A stretch of DNA of 64,000 nucleotides. Origin: Levilactobacillus tongjiangensis. Lineage in GTDB: Bacteria; Bacillota; Bacilli; Lactobacillales; Lactobacillaceae. The stretch is from assembly GCF_003946345.1 (NCBI RefSeq), contig NZ_RHNY01000014.1:1-64000 (forward strand), given 5' to 3'. Positions 18,126 through 27,535 of this stretch are shown here, piece by piece. Both the position numbers and the translations under genes were made by a program. The notes under the pieces are model-generated. The model worked only from the letters and a program-made list of their open reading frames with translations. It did not search any database and had not been told where the DNA came from. The first letter of the stretch is position 1. Each line of letters starts with the position of its first letter.

Positions 18126-18249
18126 GGTAATTTTTCGCTATGTCTGGCTAAACATCAATGCCCAATCCTAGTTGTATCAGTTATAGTGGATGTTTCAGTA
18201 CTTTCAACCTTTTGGAAGTAATAGAAGGTTGGAATCTTTTAAAGGCAGA

Positions 18250-18381
18250 TAAGCTGGTGATTTTTCCAGGTTACAGCATGGGCGACTTTGAAGACACGGG
18301 TTTTTCGTGGCTTCAAATCGAGCGAGAAGCCCGTTCTTAGGCTGAAGCGTCCCCACAGCAGGCGGAATTCCTGGCCGCTGG
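18250..18381 (-). repeat. Dispersed structured element, type A copy, truncated
   Basis: On the minus strand it reads GCTGTGGGGACGC, an AGCC/GGGCT hairpin, TCGCTCGATTTGAAGCCACG paired with CGTGTCTTCAAA, then GTCGCCCATG. The arm GCGGCCAGG near 18380 has no partner on the other side, so one outer arm is lost or diverged. A short frame across it is not a gene. Confidence 0.8.
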
Positions 18382-18497
18382 AGTAGGACCACTTTAGAAG
18401 AGGTTGGCGGTGGCTACAGCTGTTAACTGGAAATATTTCCAAAGAAATTGAGGTCGAATCCTTAAAGGTTCTTAAAAATCCCTAGGTTCACAGGGTA

Positions 18498-18509
18498 GAT
18501 GTGGTATAA
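18498..18509 (+). promoter_or_regulatory. Extended -10 promoter of the teichoic-acid genes
   Basis: TGTGGTATAAT contains TATAAT at 18504-18509 preceded by TGg (extended -10). It lies about 30 bp before the first start codon; no good -35 hexamer is seen. Confidence 0.55.
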
Positions 18510-18537
18510 TTCTCGATGTTATGGGCAGCGAAAATAA

Positions 18538-19704
18538 GTGATATTGGTGATTAACGTGAAAGAGATTTATTTATGGTTGATCCGGCTAATGTCGTTTCTG
18601 AGTGCGGGCCGTCGGCAAACCGATGTGGTCTACTTAATGAGTTTTACGGACAATTTGCCGTTCATTAAGGCACTCGCGGCGGCACTTCCCGCCGGACAAC
18701 GGTTGGTAGTCTATTATCGGCCGGAACACGAGGCCTCGGCAACCAACTTGGCCGCGGTGGGCATCGTCACGCGACCGTTACGGGATAACCTGCAATTTGT
18801 TGTGAAGGGTATTCCCCAGATTATGCGAGCGCGAGTCCTGTTTTGCGATAATTACTACGCCTTCTTGGGGGGCTTGAGGCACCCCAAAGGCATGCGTATC
18901 GTACAGGTCTGGCACGCCGCTGGTGCCATTAAGCGGTTTGGGTGGGATGATCCCACGACCGCCGAACGGTCAAAGAGTGACCAACGGCGCTTCCAAGCGG
19001 TTTATGATCAATTTGATGAGTTCGTGGTGGGCTCTGCCGCCATGGGTGAGGTGTTTGCTCGGAGTTACCGGGTAGCTCCTGACCGCATGCAAGAACTTGG
19101 GTATCCGCGGTCCGATCGGCTGCAAGACGCTGGTTGGATCACGCGTACCAGGGCGCGGGTAGCCCGGTTGGCACCGGAGCTAGTTGGCCACCGAGTAATC
19201 TTGTATGCGCCAACGTACCGCGAGGGCGTCACGTTCACGCCACCAGCGGGGTTGGGTGTGGCTTTGGCTGCTGATCCGGACTCACGTGTGGTCGTCAAAC
19301 TACACCCGGCTTTACGCGCTAAGGCGACCGCATTGCAGCATGAACTGGGCGATCAGGTGGTAGTGGCTCAGCACCTGAGTACAACGGATCTATTGACCGT
19401 GGCGGACACGCTTGTTACGGATTATTCGTCCGTTGCTTTTGACTACAGCTTATTGCCAAACGCTCACAGCTTGTTATTTTTCCTGTATGACTTGAAAGAA
19501 TATACGCGTAATCCGGGGGTGCAGGCGGATTTGCAAGACTGGTTACCGGGCCCCGAGTTACGGACCTGTGAGCAGCTAGCTACGGCGATTCGTGCGGATC
19601 GACAGACAGATTTAACTGAATTTAATCTTCATTGGAATAGTGCTAACGACGGTGCGGCCACGCAACGTGTGATTGACCGCTACGTGGCACTATTATCCGA
19701 TTAA
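18538..19704 (+). CDS. CDP-glycerol glycerophosphotransferase (TagB-like)
   Basis: The product (up to 388 aa) transfers glycerol phosphate from CDP-glycerol during wall teichoic acid synthesis on the inner membrane face. Diagnostic motifs are QVWHAAGAIKRFGWDD (about 122-137), ILYAPTYREG, VVKLHPALR and VTDYSSVAFDYSLL near the C-terminus. Its length matches a primase-type or short polymerase-type enzyme rather than full TagF. The start is uncertain among GTG 18538, GTG 18547 and GTG 18556, since none has a strong RBS. The tagG-like permease starts 20 bp after its stop. Confidence 0.87.
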   Translation: MILVINVKEIYLWLIRLMSFLSAGRRQTDVVYLMSFTDNLPFIKALAAALPAGQRLVVYYRPEHEASATNLAAVGIVTRPLRDNLQFVVKGIPQIMRARVLFCDNYYAFLGGLRHPKGMRIVQVWHAAGAIKRFGWDDPTTAERSKSDQRRFQAVYDQFDEFVVGSAAMGEVFARSYRVAPDRMQELGYPRSDRLQDAGWITRTRARVARLAPELVGHRVILYAPTYREGVTFTPPAGLGVALAADPDSRVVVKLHPALRAKATALQHELGDQVVVAQHLSTTDLLTVADTLVTDYSSVAFDYSLLPNAHSLLFFLYDLKEYTRNPGVQADLQDWLPGPELRTCEQLATAIRADRQTDLTEFNLHWNSANDGAATQRVIDRYVALLSD

Positions 19705-19723
19705 ACTAAAGGAGTGCAGTGCC

Positions 19724-20533
19724 TTGAAAGAGGTCATGACCTTATTTAAAGAACAGATTTCAAGTATCGGGATTATTTTTCGGATTTCTCGTTACGAGGA
19801 TCAAGCAAGTTACCAAAGCCATTACTTAGGTTTAGCTTGGGAATACTTATACCCCCTGATTCAAATCGGGATTTACTGGTTAGTCTTCGGTGTTGGGTTG
19901 AAACATGGTCAACCATTGAACGGGGTGGGATATCTGCCTTGGATGGTGATTGGGATTACCCCCTGGTTCTTCATGAACCGGGCGACGTTGGATGCGTCTA
20001 AGAGTATCTATCAACGGGTCAACATGGTTGCCAAGATGAAGTTTCCAGTCTCAGCGCTGCCCACGATTAAAGTGGTCAGCAACCTCAGTTCTTTCTGGAC
20101 GATGATGGTTTTCTCCATCTTTATCGGTTTGCTGAACGGGGTCTATCCACAAGTTTCTTGGTTACAGTGGATCTATTACTTCTTCGCCATGATTTGTTTG
20201 TTAGTGGCGTTAGGGGTGTTGAACTCTTGTATCAGTGTCCTGGTTCGTGACTACCACATCCTGTTACAATCCGTGATGCGGATGTTATTCTACGTATCTG
20301 GTGTGCTGTTTAACTTTGTGACCACGTCTTTCCCAGCACCATTCGTGCACTTATTAGAATTAAACCCGTACTATTACATTGTTAACGGGTTCCGGGAATC
20401 CTTCATTGGGACTGGTTGGTTCTGGCAGCATCCAATGTTGACGCTAGAATTTTGGTCCTTCGTTTTCTTCGTACTGTTGATTGGGTCACACTTGCACTAC
20501 AAGTTCCGATCACGGTTCGTTGACTTAATTTAA
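19724..20533 (+). CDS. tagG: Teichoic acid ABC transporter permease (TagG-like)
   Basis: An ABC-2 type permease of 269 residues with six membrane segments (first near residues 35-60). Typical signatures are SRYEDQASYQSHYLGLAWEYLYPLIQIGIYW, LNPYYYIVNGFRESFIG and an aromatic-rich C-terminus. It should flip undecaprenyl-linked wall teichoic acid together with an ATPase (TagH), but no ATPase gene is adjacent. TTG 19724 is chosen because GGAG at 19711-19714 is 9 nt upstream; ATG 19736 is possible. It lies between the two glycerophosphotransferase genes in one operon. Confidence 0.9.
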   Translation: MKEVMTLFKEQISSIGIIFRISRYEDQASYQSHYLGLAWEYLYPLIQIGIYWLVFGVGLKHGQPLNGVGYLPWMVIGITPWFFMNRATLDASKSIYQRVNMVAKMKFPVSALPTIKVVSNLSSFWTMMVFSIFIGLLNGVYPQVSWLQWIYYFFAMICLLVALGVLNSCISVLVRDYHILLQSVMRMLFYVSGVLFNFVTTSFPAPFVHLLELNPYYYIVNGFRESFIGTGWFWQHPMLTLEFWSFVFFVLLIGSHLHYKFRSRFVDLI

Positions 20534-20552
20534 TTGAAAGGGGCAACCTCAA

Positions 20553-21773
20553 ATGGCTAAAGGTTTACAAGGTATCATTCGGTCATTGAAGCTTGTTGCT
20601 CGCTGTGGGCTCATCGTATTGAACGATGGGCTTATTTGTTTACCAATCAAACGGCAACAAGTCATCTTTGAAAGTTTCAATGGGAAGGACGTCAATGACA
20701 ATCCGGCCGCAATTTATCGTGAACTGGTGCGAGAAAATCCCGCGTACGCACAGACGGCGTATTTTAGTGTGAAGCCCAGTGAATATGCGAGCCTACACGC
20801 TAAGTATCCTGAGATTAAGTTGGTCAAGCGTTTTACACCGGGTTGGGTCGCACTGATGGCCCGGGCGGAATTCTGGGTATTGAATTCACGGTTACCCAAC
20901 TGGTGGCATAAAAACCGGCGGACCACGACGATTCAGACTTGGCACGGAACGCCCTTGAAAAAGTTGGGCGCCGACATCGAGCACGTCGCAATTCCTGGAA
21001 CCACTACAGCAGCTTACCATCAAGAATTTGTGACGGCGGCGCAACGGTGGGATTACCTCATTGCGCCTAATCAATACTCACAAGATATTTTTAAATCGGC
21101 TTTTGGGTTTCGCAACCACTCTTTGGCAATCGGCTATCCTCGTAACGACGTGCTATACGCGACCAGTGACCAACAAATCACGGCGATAAAGGCAGCACTT
21201 CTCGGGCCAGTTACTGGGCCAGTGGTCACCTACGCACCAACCTGGCGTGATGACATGGCGGTTCGGCCGGGCGTCTATCAGTTTGACCTGCCATTTGACC
21301 TGGGTGAGTTCTTTCAACACGTGCCCACGGGGACGCACCTGGTCATTCGGCCCCATTACCTGGTAAAGGATGCCATTGATATTCGTGGGTTTGAGGACCG
21401 AGTCACGGTACTGGCGGACACGGACATTGCGCAACTGTACTTGATTTCGGATCTGCTGATTACGGATTACTCGTCAGTCATGTTTGACTTCGCTAATTTA
21501 AAACGGCCAGAGTTGTTCTTTGCCTATGACTTGGAACATTATCGTGATCAGCTCCGAGGGTTTTACTTTGATTATGAAAAAGAAATTCCGGGACCACTGG
21601 TGACGACGGCGACCGCCTTTTATCAGCGACTAGATGATTGGGCAATGGCTGGTGAGTTTACGGGATTTGCGGACCGTCAAGCCGCCTTCTATCACAAGTT
21701 CTGTGAGTGGGAGGACGGAACCGCCAGTCGACAGGTGGCGCAGGTTATTCTTCACGGGAGGGATGCAGAGTAA
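20553..21773 (+). CDS. CDP-glycerol glycerophosphotransferase (TagF/TagB family)
   Basis: The 406-residue product is a second family member. Motifs are [15 protein letters not shown] (about 129-143), [28 protein letters not shown] and the nucleotide-binding [19 protein letters not shown]. It probably extends or primes poly(glycerol phosphate), acting with the 18538-19704 protein. The ATG at 20553 follows AAAGGGG. Its TAA overlaps the nfo ATG (TAATG at 21771-21775), so a DNA-repair gene is translationally coupled to the teichoic-acid operon. Confidence 0.9.
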   Translation: MAKGLQGIIRSLKLVARCGLIVLNDGLICLPIKRQQVIFESFNGKDVNDNPAAIYRELVRENPAYAQTAYFSVKPSEYASLHAKYPEIKLVKRFTPGWVALMARAEFWVLNSRLPNWWHKNRRTTTIQTWHGTPLKKLGADIEHVAIPGTTTAAYHQEFVTAAQRWDYLIAPNQYSQDIFKSAFGFRNHSLAIGYPRNDVLYATSDQQITAIKAALLGPVTGPVVTYAPTWRDDMAVRPGVYQFDLPFDLGEFFQHVPTGTHLVIRPHYLVKDAIDIRGFEDRVTVLADTDIAQLYLISDLLITDYSSVMFDFANLKRPELFFAYDLEHYRDQLRGFYFDYEKEIPGPLVTTATAFYQRLDDWAMAGEFTGFADRQAAFYHKFCEWEDGTASRQVAQVILHGRDAE

Positions 21774-22702
21774 TGGCAGAATTTTTAATCGGGTCACACG
21801 TTAGTATGAAGGGTAAGGACATGTTGTTGGGCTCAGCTCAAGAGGCGGCCAGTTTCGGTGAAAATGTCTTCATGGTTTATACCGGGGCACCTCAAAACAC
21901 ACGGCGCAAACCCATTGAAGAACTGAACATTGAAGCAGGTAAGGCGTTCATGGTGGATCACCAACAACGGGCGGTCGTGGTCCACGCGCCTTACGTGGTC
22001 AACTTAGGCAATACGACCAAGCCGCAAAATTACGGCTTTGCTGTAGAATTTTTAACAGCTGAGGTCGAACGAGCAGCTGCCATTGGTGCCACTCAAATTG
22101 TCCTGCATCCAGGGGCCCACGTAGGTGCCGGCGCCGACGTAGCCATTGCACAAATTGCGAAGGGGCTTGATGAAATTCTTGGTGCAGCCAAGGAACCCGT
22201 CCAGATCGCCTTGGAAACTATGGCTGGCAAGGGAACTGAGGTTGGCCGCACCTTTGAGGAGTTAGCGGCCATTATGGACGCTACGGCGGCCAATGACCGG
22301 TTGTCAGTTTGCTTTGACACCTGTCATACTAGTGATGCTGGGTACGACATTGCTGGTGATTTTGACGGGGTTTTGCGGGAGTTTGACCAGGTCATTGGGT
22401 TGGACAAGCTGAAGGTGATTCACCTGAACGATTCCAAGAACCCTCAGGGGAGCCACAAGGACCGCCACACCAACATTGGATTGGGAACACTGGGGTTTGA
22501 CGTGTTGAATGGCGTGGCCCATCATCCCCAATTGACGGCAGTACCGAAGATCATGGAGACGCCTGTGATTGGACCAGACCGCAAGCATGGGGTCAATCCT
22601 CATGGTTATGAGGTTGCCATGCTAAAGGCCCAGCGGTTTAATCCGGATTTAGAAGCGGATGTTTTAGCTGAGAAGCCGGTCGATGCATTTTTAACGCGGT
22701 AG
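21773..22702 (+). CDS. nfo: Endonuclease IV (AP endonuclease)
   Basis: Nfo cuts DNA 5' of abasic sites in base-excision repair using three metal ions. The 309-residue TIM-barrel protein shows [13 protein letters not shown] at the N-terminus, [40 protein letters not shown] and [22 protein letters not shown], which hold the His/Glu/Asp ligands. ATG 21773 is chosen because it overlaps the upstream stop and fits the family start. Confidence 0.96.
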   Translation: MAEFLIGSHVSMKGKDMLLGSAQEAASFGENVFMVYTGAPQNTRRKPIEELNIEAGKAFMVDHQQRAVVVHAPYVVNLGNTTKPQNYGFAVEFLTAEVERAAAIGATQIVLHPGAHVGAGADVAIAQIAKGLDEILGAAKEPVQIALETMAGKGTEVGRTFEELAAIMDATAANDRLSVCFDTCHTSDAGYDIAGDFDGVLREFDQVIGLDKLKVIHLNDSKNPQGSHKDRHTNIGLGTLGFDVLNGVAHHPQLTAVPKIMETPVIGPDRKHGVNPHGYEVAMLKAQRFNPDLEADVLAEKPVDAFLTR

Positions 22703-22765
22703 TAATGTAGGATAAATGATTCATTTTTTTCGTAGGAGTAGGAAAAGTAGGGAGAGAAATTTAAG

Positions 22766-23452
22766 ATGAAAAAAGGTGTCGATGCGCCATTAGTGCCAAT
22801 CGTGTTTTTACTAGTTGGTATCGTGGGGACGGTGGTGGCAGTTACTTCTGGGGAGTGGACTAACTACCTTTTTCCACTGGCTCTGTTCTTGTTTGCGGGT
22901 ATGTATTTGTATACGTCGTTGTGGGGAAAATATAGGCTTATCAAGCGAGTAGTTGCAGAAATGCAGCTTGGTGGTCATGAGCGGGTACTGGATCTGGGGA
23001 CAGGTCATGGGGCTTTTCTATTGGAGATTGCCCAACGGTTAAGTGTTCCGGGAAGCGTGATTGGTTTAGACATTTGGAAACGGGGCGACCAATCAGGCAA
23101 CGCAATGGCGGAGACGCAGCAGAATATTGATCAAGCTGGTGTTAGCGACGTCAGTGAGTTGGTGACCGGAGATATGACTCGCCTGCCTTTCGAGGATAAT
23201 TATTTTGATGAAGTTGTGGCGAGTCTCTCGATTCATAACGTGAAACCCAAGGCTAGTCGCCAACAAGCGATTGCTGAGGCCTACCGAGTTCTGAAGCCAG
23301 ACGGCCACCTGGTGATTTTGGATATTGAACACGTCAACGAATATCGGAATCAATTGGGTCAACTTGGTGTGAGGGCAGTTAGTGTCCGACATGCTGGCCT
23401 CGATGGTATGTACGCGTTGCTGAGTACGCGAGTCTTAGTCGCTAAGAAGTAA
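22766..23452 (+). CDS. Membrane-anchored class I SAM-dependent methyltransferase
   Basis: The 228-residue product begins with two hydrophobic segments (about 11-29 and 35-52), followed by a methyltransferase domain with motif I VLDLGTGHGAFLLEIA (about 74-89), the acidic GLDIW, the post-I segment DMTRLPFEDNYFDEVVAS and YRVLKPDGHLVILDI. The fold is that of UbiE/COQ5-like enzymes, but the membrane anchors are not usual for quinone or sterol methylases. The substrate is unknown. ATG 22766 follows AGGGAGAGAAATTTAAG. A terminator lies after it. Confidence 0.82.
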   Translation: MKKGVDAPLVPIVFLLVGIVGTVVAVTSGEWTNYLFPLALFLFAGMYLYTSLWGKYRLIKRVVAEMQLGGHERVLDLGTGHGAFLLEIAQRLSVPGSVIGLDIWKRGDQSGNAMAETQQNIDQAGVSDVSELVTGDMTRLPFEDNYFDEVVASLSIHNVKPKASRQQAIAEAYRVLKPDGHLVILDIEHVNEYRNQLGQLGVRAVSVRHAGLDGMYALLSTRVLVAKK

Positions 23453-23493
23453 GTTAGCGCCGGGATGCATCGGTTCTAATTGAGTAGTGATAG

Positions 23494-23548
23494 CAAAAAA
23501 AGGAAAAACGTTTGTGACTAGTTTCGGTCACAAACGTTTTTCCTTTTT
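23494..23548. terminator. Bidirectional terminator between convergent genes
   Basis: AAAAAAGGAAAAACGTTTGTGAC and GTCACAAACGTTTTTCCTTTTT form a long perfect stem between the methyltransferase gene (+) and the kinase/pyrophosphorylase gene (-). Confidence 0.92.
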
Positions 23549-23554
23549 AGAAGG

Positions 23555-24382
23555 CTAATCGGCTAAAGGATGAGGTATCAAGTCATAATCCACACTTTCC
23601 ATAATTAGTGTGGCAGTTTCTTCAATCGACTTGTTTGAGACGTCGATTACTAGGCACCCAATCTTCTTGTAGATTTTCTGAGCGTAGTCCAACTCTTCAC
23701 TGATCTTCTTAGTATCGGAGTAGGCACTGTCCGCAGGTAGGCCGTAAGACAACATCCGTTCCTGACGAATCTTTCTGAGTGATTCCGGCTTGTTGGTCAG
23801 ACCGAAAATTCGTTTGGGGTCGACCTGCCACAGTTCGTCTGGAAGCTGCGTAGTAGGACCTAACGGCAGGTTGGCGACCCGTAAGTTCCGGTTGGCCAGG
23901 AACAGAGACAACGGTGTCTTAGACGTCCGTGAAACCCCGAGAATGACGATGTCAGCCTTAAGAAGACCAGTGGGGTCCTTACCGTCATCGTAGGTCACGG
24001 CGAACTCCATGGCGGCTATACGGTCGAAATACGTATCATTCAGGTTGTGGACCAGTCCGGGGACGCCCTCGGGTTCCAAATTGGTGGCCTGACGCATCAC
24101 GGCCATGGCTGGTTGAATGCAATCAAATTGTTGTAGTTGATTGGCGGCAGCAAATTCACGGACGTGCTTGCTGAGTTTGGCATTGACCAGAGTGTGGAAA
24201 ATCATGGCCCGCTGCTTCTTAGCGAGGTTGAGGATACCATCGAGAATCGAGTCCGTCTGAATGAACGGGAAGCGTTGATAGCTAGCTTTAATCGTGGGAA
24301 ACTGGGAGATAGCAGTTTGCGCAACGGTCAGGGCCGTTTCACCTGAAGAATCGGAAACGATGAAGATATTTATCTGTGGCAT
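23555..24382 (-). CDS. PEP synthase/PPDK regulatory kinase/pyrophosphorylase (DUF299)
   Basis: The 275-residue protein belongs to the family of bifunctional serine/threonine kinase and phosphorylase proteins that switch PEP synthase or pyruvate phosphate dikinase on and off. Signatures are IFIVSDSSGETA at the N-terminus, the P-loop-like ILGVSRTSKTPLSLFLANRN (about 150-169) and AYSDTKKISEELDYAQKIYKK. ATG 24382 is preferred over the in-frame TTG 24391 because TAGAGGAG lies 9 nt before it. No target dikinase gene is in the window. In this genus the target is unclear. Confidence 0.92.
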   Translation of the reverse strand: MPQINIFIVSDSSGETALTVAQTAISQFPTIKASYQRFPFIQTDSILDGILNLAKKQRAMIFHTLVNAKLSKHVREFAAANQLQQFDCIQPAMAVMRQATNLEPEGVPGLVHNLNDTYFDRIAAMEFAVTYDDGKDPTGLLKADIVILGVSRTSKTPLSLFLANRNLRVANLPLGPTTQLPDELWQVDPKRIFGLTNKPESLRKIRQERMLSYGLPADSAYSDTKKISEELDYAQKIYKKIGCLVIDVSNKSIEETATLIMESVDYDLIPHPLAD

Positions 24383-24459
24383 GGCGAGCAACTCCTCTAA
24401 ACGTTTTCTTCTAGTTTAACCCGTCTACGAAATCGGTTCAAATTTTATTGCCAGCGTTA

Positions 24460-24488
24460 TTGACGCGGTTTGGCTGTTTATGTATAAT
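24460..24488 (+). promoter_or_regulatory. Promoter of rpsU
   Basis: TTGACG (24460-24465) and TATAAT (24483-24488) are separated by 17 bp, close to consensus as expected for a ribosomal protein gene. Confidence 0.82.
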
Positions 24489-24562
24489 AGTTAAGAACCG
24501 TTACGCCGGTGGAGAGATTCCAACCGACGTTATTACTTGTGCTCGGAGGGAGGGAATTTTAT

Positions 24563-24751
24563 ATGGCAAAGACAGTCGTTCGCAAAAACGAGTCTTTTGA
24601 CGACGCTCTTCGGCGCTTCAAACGTACGGTTTCCCGTAGCGGTACTTTACAAGAATACCGTAAACGTGAATTTTACGAAAAACCAAGTGTGAAGAAAAAG
24701 TTAAAATCAGAAGCTGCGCGTAAGCGTAAAGCCAAGAAGAAGCGTTTCTAA
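24563..24751 (+). CDS. rpsU: Small ribosomal subunit protein bS21
   Basis: The 62-residue highly basic protein ([19 protein letters not shown]..., ending in a Lys/Arg cluster) is bS21, a 30S platform protein involved in initiation. The ATG at 24563 follows GGAGGGAGGG. It has its own strong promoter and a terminator at 24771-24814. In related genomes yqeY usually follows directly; here 3.3 kb of other DNA separates them. Confidence 0.97.
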   Translation: MAKTVVRKNESFDDALRRFKRTVSRSGTLQEYRKREFYEKPSVKKKLKSEAARKRKAKKKRF

Positions 24752-24770
24752 TAGCTCTTTTTGCAAGTTA

Positions 24771-24814
24771 ACGAAAAAGCCTCAAGGTCTTCGGACCCTG
24801 AGGCTTTTTCGTTG
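24771..24814 (+). terminator. Intrinsic terminator of rpsU
   Basis: CGAAAAAGCCTCAAGGTC and GACCCTGAGGCTTTTTCG pair closely around a TTCG-type loop, followed by T residues. It may act in both directions. Confidence 0.88.
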
Positions 24815-24894
24815 CCATTTTAGTGATTCTTGGGCAGTTAGTTAATCGTTACCAGAAATAATTTTATAAACAAGTTGCGAATATATATGCAGAA

Positions 24895-25929
24895 CTAATC
24901 CGCGTTAGTTAACACAACTTTACCGATCATTCGGTTAGTTTCCACCAGGGCGTGAGCGGTTCGCATGTTGGCCGCATTGATGGGCGTCAATGTTTTGTTG
25001 AGAGTGGAGACTAAGGTACCGGCGTCTAGCAGTTGGGCGACGCGCTCCAAAATTTGGTGCTGACTGATCATGTCCGGGGTCTCAAAGTAGGACTTGGTGT
25101 ACATCCATTCCCAGGCGAAGGTCGCACGTTTGGTTTTCAACGCCTGCAGGTCGAGTGGGCTTTTGGTCTTTCCCGTGATGGAGACAATGGTGCCACTGGG
25201 CCGAATCAGCGACACGATTTCTGACCAGTGTTGGTTCAAGTTACTCAGTTCCAGAATGTAATCCACGGTTGGGTAGCCTAAGGCTTGGACTTGAGCAACC
25301 AAGTCTTGGCGATGATTGACGACCGCATTCGCACCGTGAGCCTTGGTCCAGGCAATGGTTTCGGGACGTGAGGCGGTTGCAATGACCGTCAGTCCGGCTA
25401 AATGAGCCAACTGGGTGGCCATGGAGCCTACGCCACCCGCACCGTTGATCACCAACAAAGTCTTACCGGCGTTGGCCTGGGGGGCGTCGAAATTCAGGTG
25501 CATTTGTTCAAATAGGGCTTCCCACGCCGTCAATGAAGTCAGTGGGACGGCTGCAATTTCCGCGGGGGTCAAATGTGTGGGGGCATGGCCGACGATTCGT
25601 TCGTCCACGAGGTGGTACTCACTGTCCGTCCCTGGCCGTTTAAACGAACCAGCGTAAAAGACCCGATCACCTGGTTCAAAGAGGCTGACCGCCGAGCCAA
25701 CCGCCTCTACGGTGCCATACGCATCCCAACCAATGACCTTTGGTTGGTCGAGCGGGTCCGTGGTGCCCCGCCGAACACTGGTGTCCACGGGATTGACGGA
25801 CGTCGCAATGATTTTGACCAAGATATCGTGGCCAATGGGCATTGGCTTGGGTTCAAAAAATTCGATGAAACTTTTTTCATCTGTAAGTGGCAGGTTCTGG
25901 GTGAACCCGATGGCCCGCATGTCTGACAT
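24895..25929 (-). CDS. Zinc-type alcohol dehydrogenase-like / quinone oxidoreductase
   Basis: The 344-residue product is an NADPH-dependent medium-chain reductase. It has the GroES-like N-terminal fold with ILVKIIATSVNPVDTSVRRG and VIGWDAYGTVEAVG. The Rossmann motif is LLVINGAGGVGSMATQLAHLAG (about 158-179), followed by TASRPETIAW. The catalytic-zinc cysteines of true alcohol dehydrogenases are absent, so reduction of quinones or enones is more likely. ATG 25929 follows AAAGGAAG. It stands alone between rpsU and a decayed insertion element, consistent with later arrival. Confidence 0.88.
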   Translation of the reverse strand: MSDMRAIGFTQNLPLTDEKSFIEFFEPKPMPIGHDILVKIIATSVNPVDTSVRRGTTDPLDQPKVIGWDAYGTVEAVGSAVSLFEPGDRVFYAGSFKRPGTDSEYHLVDERIVGHAPTHLTPAEIAAVPLTSLTAWEALFEQMHLNFDAPQANAGKTLLVINGAGGVGSMATQLAHLAGLTVIATASRPETIAWTKAHGANAVVNHRQDLVAQVQALGYPTVDYILELSNLNQHWSEIVSLIRPSGTIVSITGKTKSPLDLQALKTKRATFAWEWMYTKSYFETPDMISQHQILERVAQLLDAGTLVSTLNKTLTPINAANMRTAHALVETNRMIGKVVLTNAD

Positions 25930-26222
25930 AACAAAACTTCCTTTCGGTTTGACTGAGGGGTGAAAGTGACGCCATTTTGTTGATTTAAGCTAATCTTGGG
26001 CAATAAGAAATGACTATATCTAAATTGATTCACCTGACAGAGATTTAATATAAATTAGGTAGAATTCCCTTGCTTTCAAGCAAGGGATGAATGCCACTAT
26101 GCCTTTCGTTGATCAGTGAAGCTCATATGTTATCTCCATAAATATTATTGTAAGACACTTTACTATGGATACAGCATGCTCATATGGTACGCTTGCTATC
26201 AAGCAAAGGAGGGTGGCAGTTT

Positions 26223-27380
26223 ATGGCGAAAACAATGGCCCAATTACCGTATCATTGTGGGGTTAAGGTCCGAATCTTTCCTTCAACCGAACAAAAACGG
26301 CTGATCAAACGTAACAGTTATGCTAGTCGCTTCATTTATAACGAAATGAACGGGATGAACAATGATCTATTTTGGCTGAAGAAAGTTAAAACACCAATAT
26401 TTTGATAGCTTGATGAAAGCCAACGCTATCAAGAATTATAGGACTGCTTGGAAGCTATTCCGGCAGGTTCATCAGGCGGGGACCCCTAAGTTTCACAAGC
26501 GTGGTTACACAAAGACTTATCAAACATCGTGTCTTTACAGTGCTAAAGTGACAGTTCCAACTATGAAGAATGGTAGCGTTAGACTAACTGACAACTACCA
26601 CCTACAACTACCCAAGCTGGGACGTTTCCGATTCAAGGGACTTCCACTAAAGATTTTAGAACGAGCTAATGACATTAGGATCGGAACAACAACGGTCTCA
26701 ATGGACACTGCGGGTCATTACTTTGTGTCCTACAGATTGGGTCAGAACACCCCTTCGTTGCCAAACAAACCGCGGTTGAATCTAAAGTCGGTATCGATTT
26801 GAATCTTGACAATTTTCTGACGGACTCCAATGGACAGGTGATTGATAATCCACGTTACTACCGAACTATTAGAGGGAAACTAGCTAAAGCCCAACGAAAA
26901 CTGTCACGGCGGGCCAGACGAGTTAAAAGGAGCCAACGACGGTTATCAGAAGCAAAGAATTATCAAAGACAACGGTTATTAGAGGCCAGATTACAGCCTA
27001 AAGTTGCCAATCAACGTAAGAATTTCCTGCACCACGTCTCTACGGCCTTGATCAAAAACCACGATTTAGTCGTAGCTGAAGAACTGCGGAGTAAAAATAT
27101 GTTGCGGAACCACGCTTTGGCAATGAGCATCTCGGACGTCGGCTGGCGAACTTTACTGAGCATGTTGGCTTACAAAGCCGATTTGTATGGTCGGAAATTT
27201 TTGACGATTAATCCCCGGAATACAACGCAAACCTGTAGTCATTGTGGGCACATCATGACCGGTAAGAACAAGTTAACATTGGCTGACCGCGAGTGGACGT
27301 GCCCTAGTTGCGGGACGTTTCATGTTCGTGATCAAAATGCAGCTAGAAATATCCTAGCTAAGGGTTTAGCAACTTTGTAA
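26223..27380 (+). pseudogene. tnpB: tnpB/orfB (RuvC-like RNA-guided nuclease), two frameshifts
   Basis: Three consecutive fragments make one TnpB. 26223-26405 (ATG after AGGAGGGTGG; N-terminal part), about 26401-26798 in another frame, and about 26770-27380 back in the first frame. The first shift lies at the TATTTTGAT run near 26398-26406, the second near 26770-26798. All catalytic features are still encoded: the RuvC-I Asp in VGIDLNLD, the Glu in VVAEELRSKNM, the zinc finger CSHCG...CPSCG and the RuvC-III Asp in RDQNAARNI. TnpB proteins are RNA-guided DNA nucleases that help their element persist. As written no full protein can be made without ribosomal or sequencing frameshifts. Confidence 0.85.
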
Positions 27381-27535
27381 GGAGCGAGTCCGTCTGGCAA
27401 CCTGCGGACCTAAAAGGCTTTGGTAATTAGCGGATAAGTCCTATTCGTAGGCTAACGCTGTATCTAAGCAAATTGTGGTCACTATGCCAAAGGGTGTGGT
27501 TCTCGCAAGCGTCCGTTTTTAAACGGGCGTGGTTG
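27370..27535 (+). ncRNA. Candidate omega RNA (reRNA) of the tnpB element
   Basis: In IS200/IS605 elements the guide RNA scaffold spans the tnpB 3' end to the right end. Here the region after the stop codon is stem-rich and ends in the CCGTTT/AAACGG hairpin and GGGCGTGGTTGAC. The sequence after about 27537 would serve as guide. This rests on position and family knowledge; the fold was not computed. Confidence 0.5.

Larger units (their letters stand above)
17619..18153 (+). repeat. Composite repeat unit, full-length copy
   Basis: This unit joins a left flank (CTAAAGGTTGAAAGTTC, then TTAAAATTAGTCT), a type A element, a spacer and a type B element ending near GTCTGGCTAAAC. The same order is found shortened at 27582-27985 and, inverted and fused, at 48054-48334. 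It fills most of the 978 bp between the YitT gene and the teichoic-acid genes. There is no plausible gene inside. Confidence 0.8.

Noticed and set aside
18204-18442. Overlapping short minus-strand frames with LLARFEATKNPCLQSRP-like peptide
   Set aside because: The same repeat artefact; equivalent frames occur in several copies with arbitrary ends and no translation signals.
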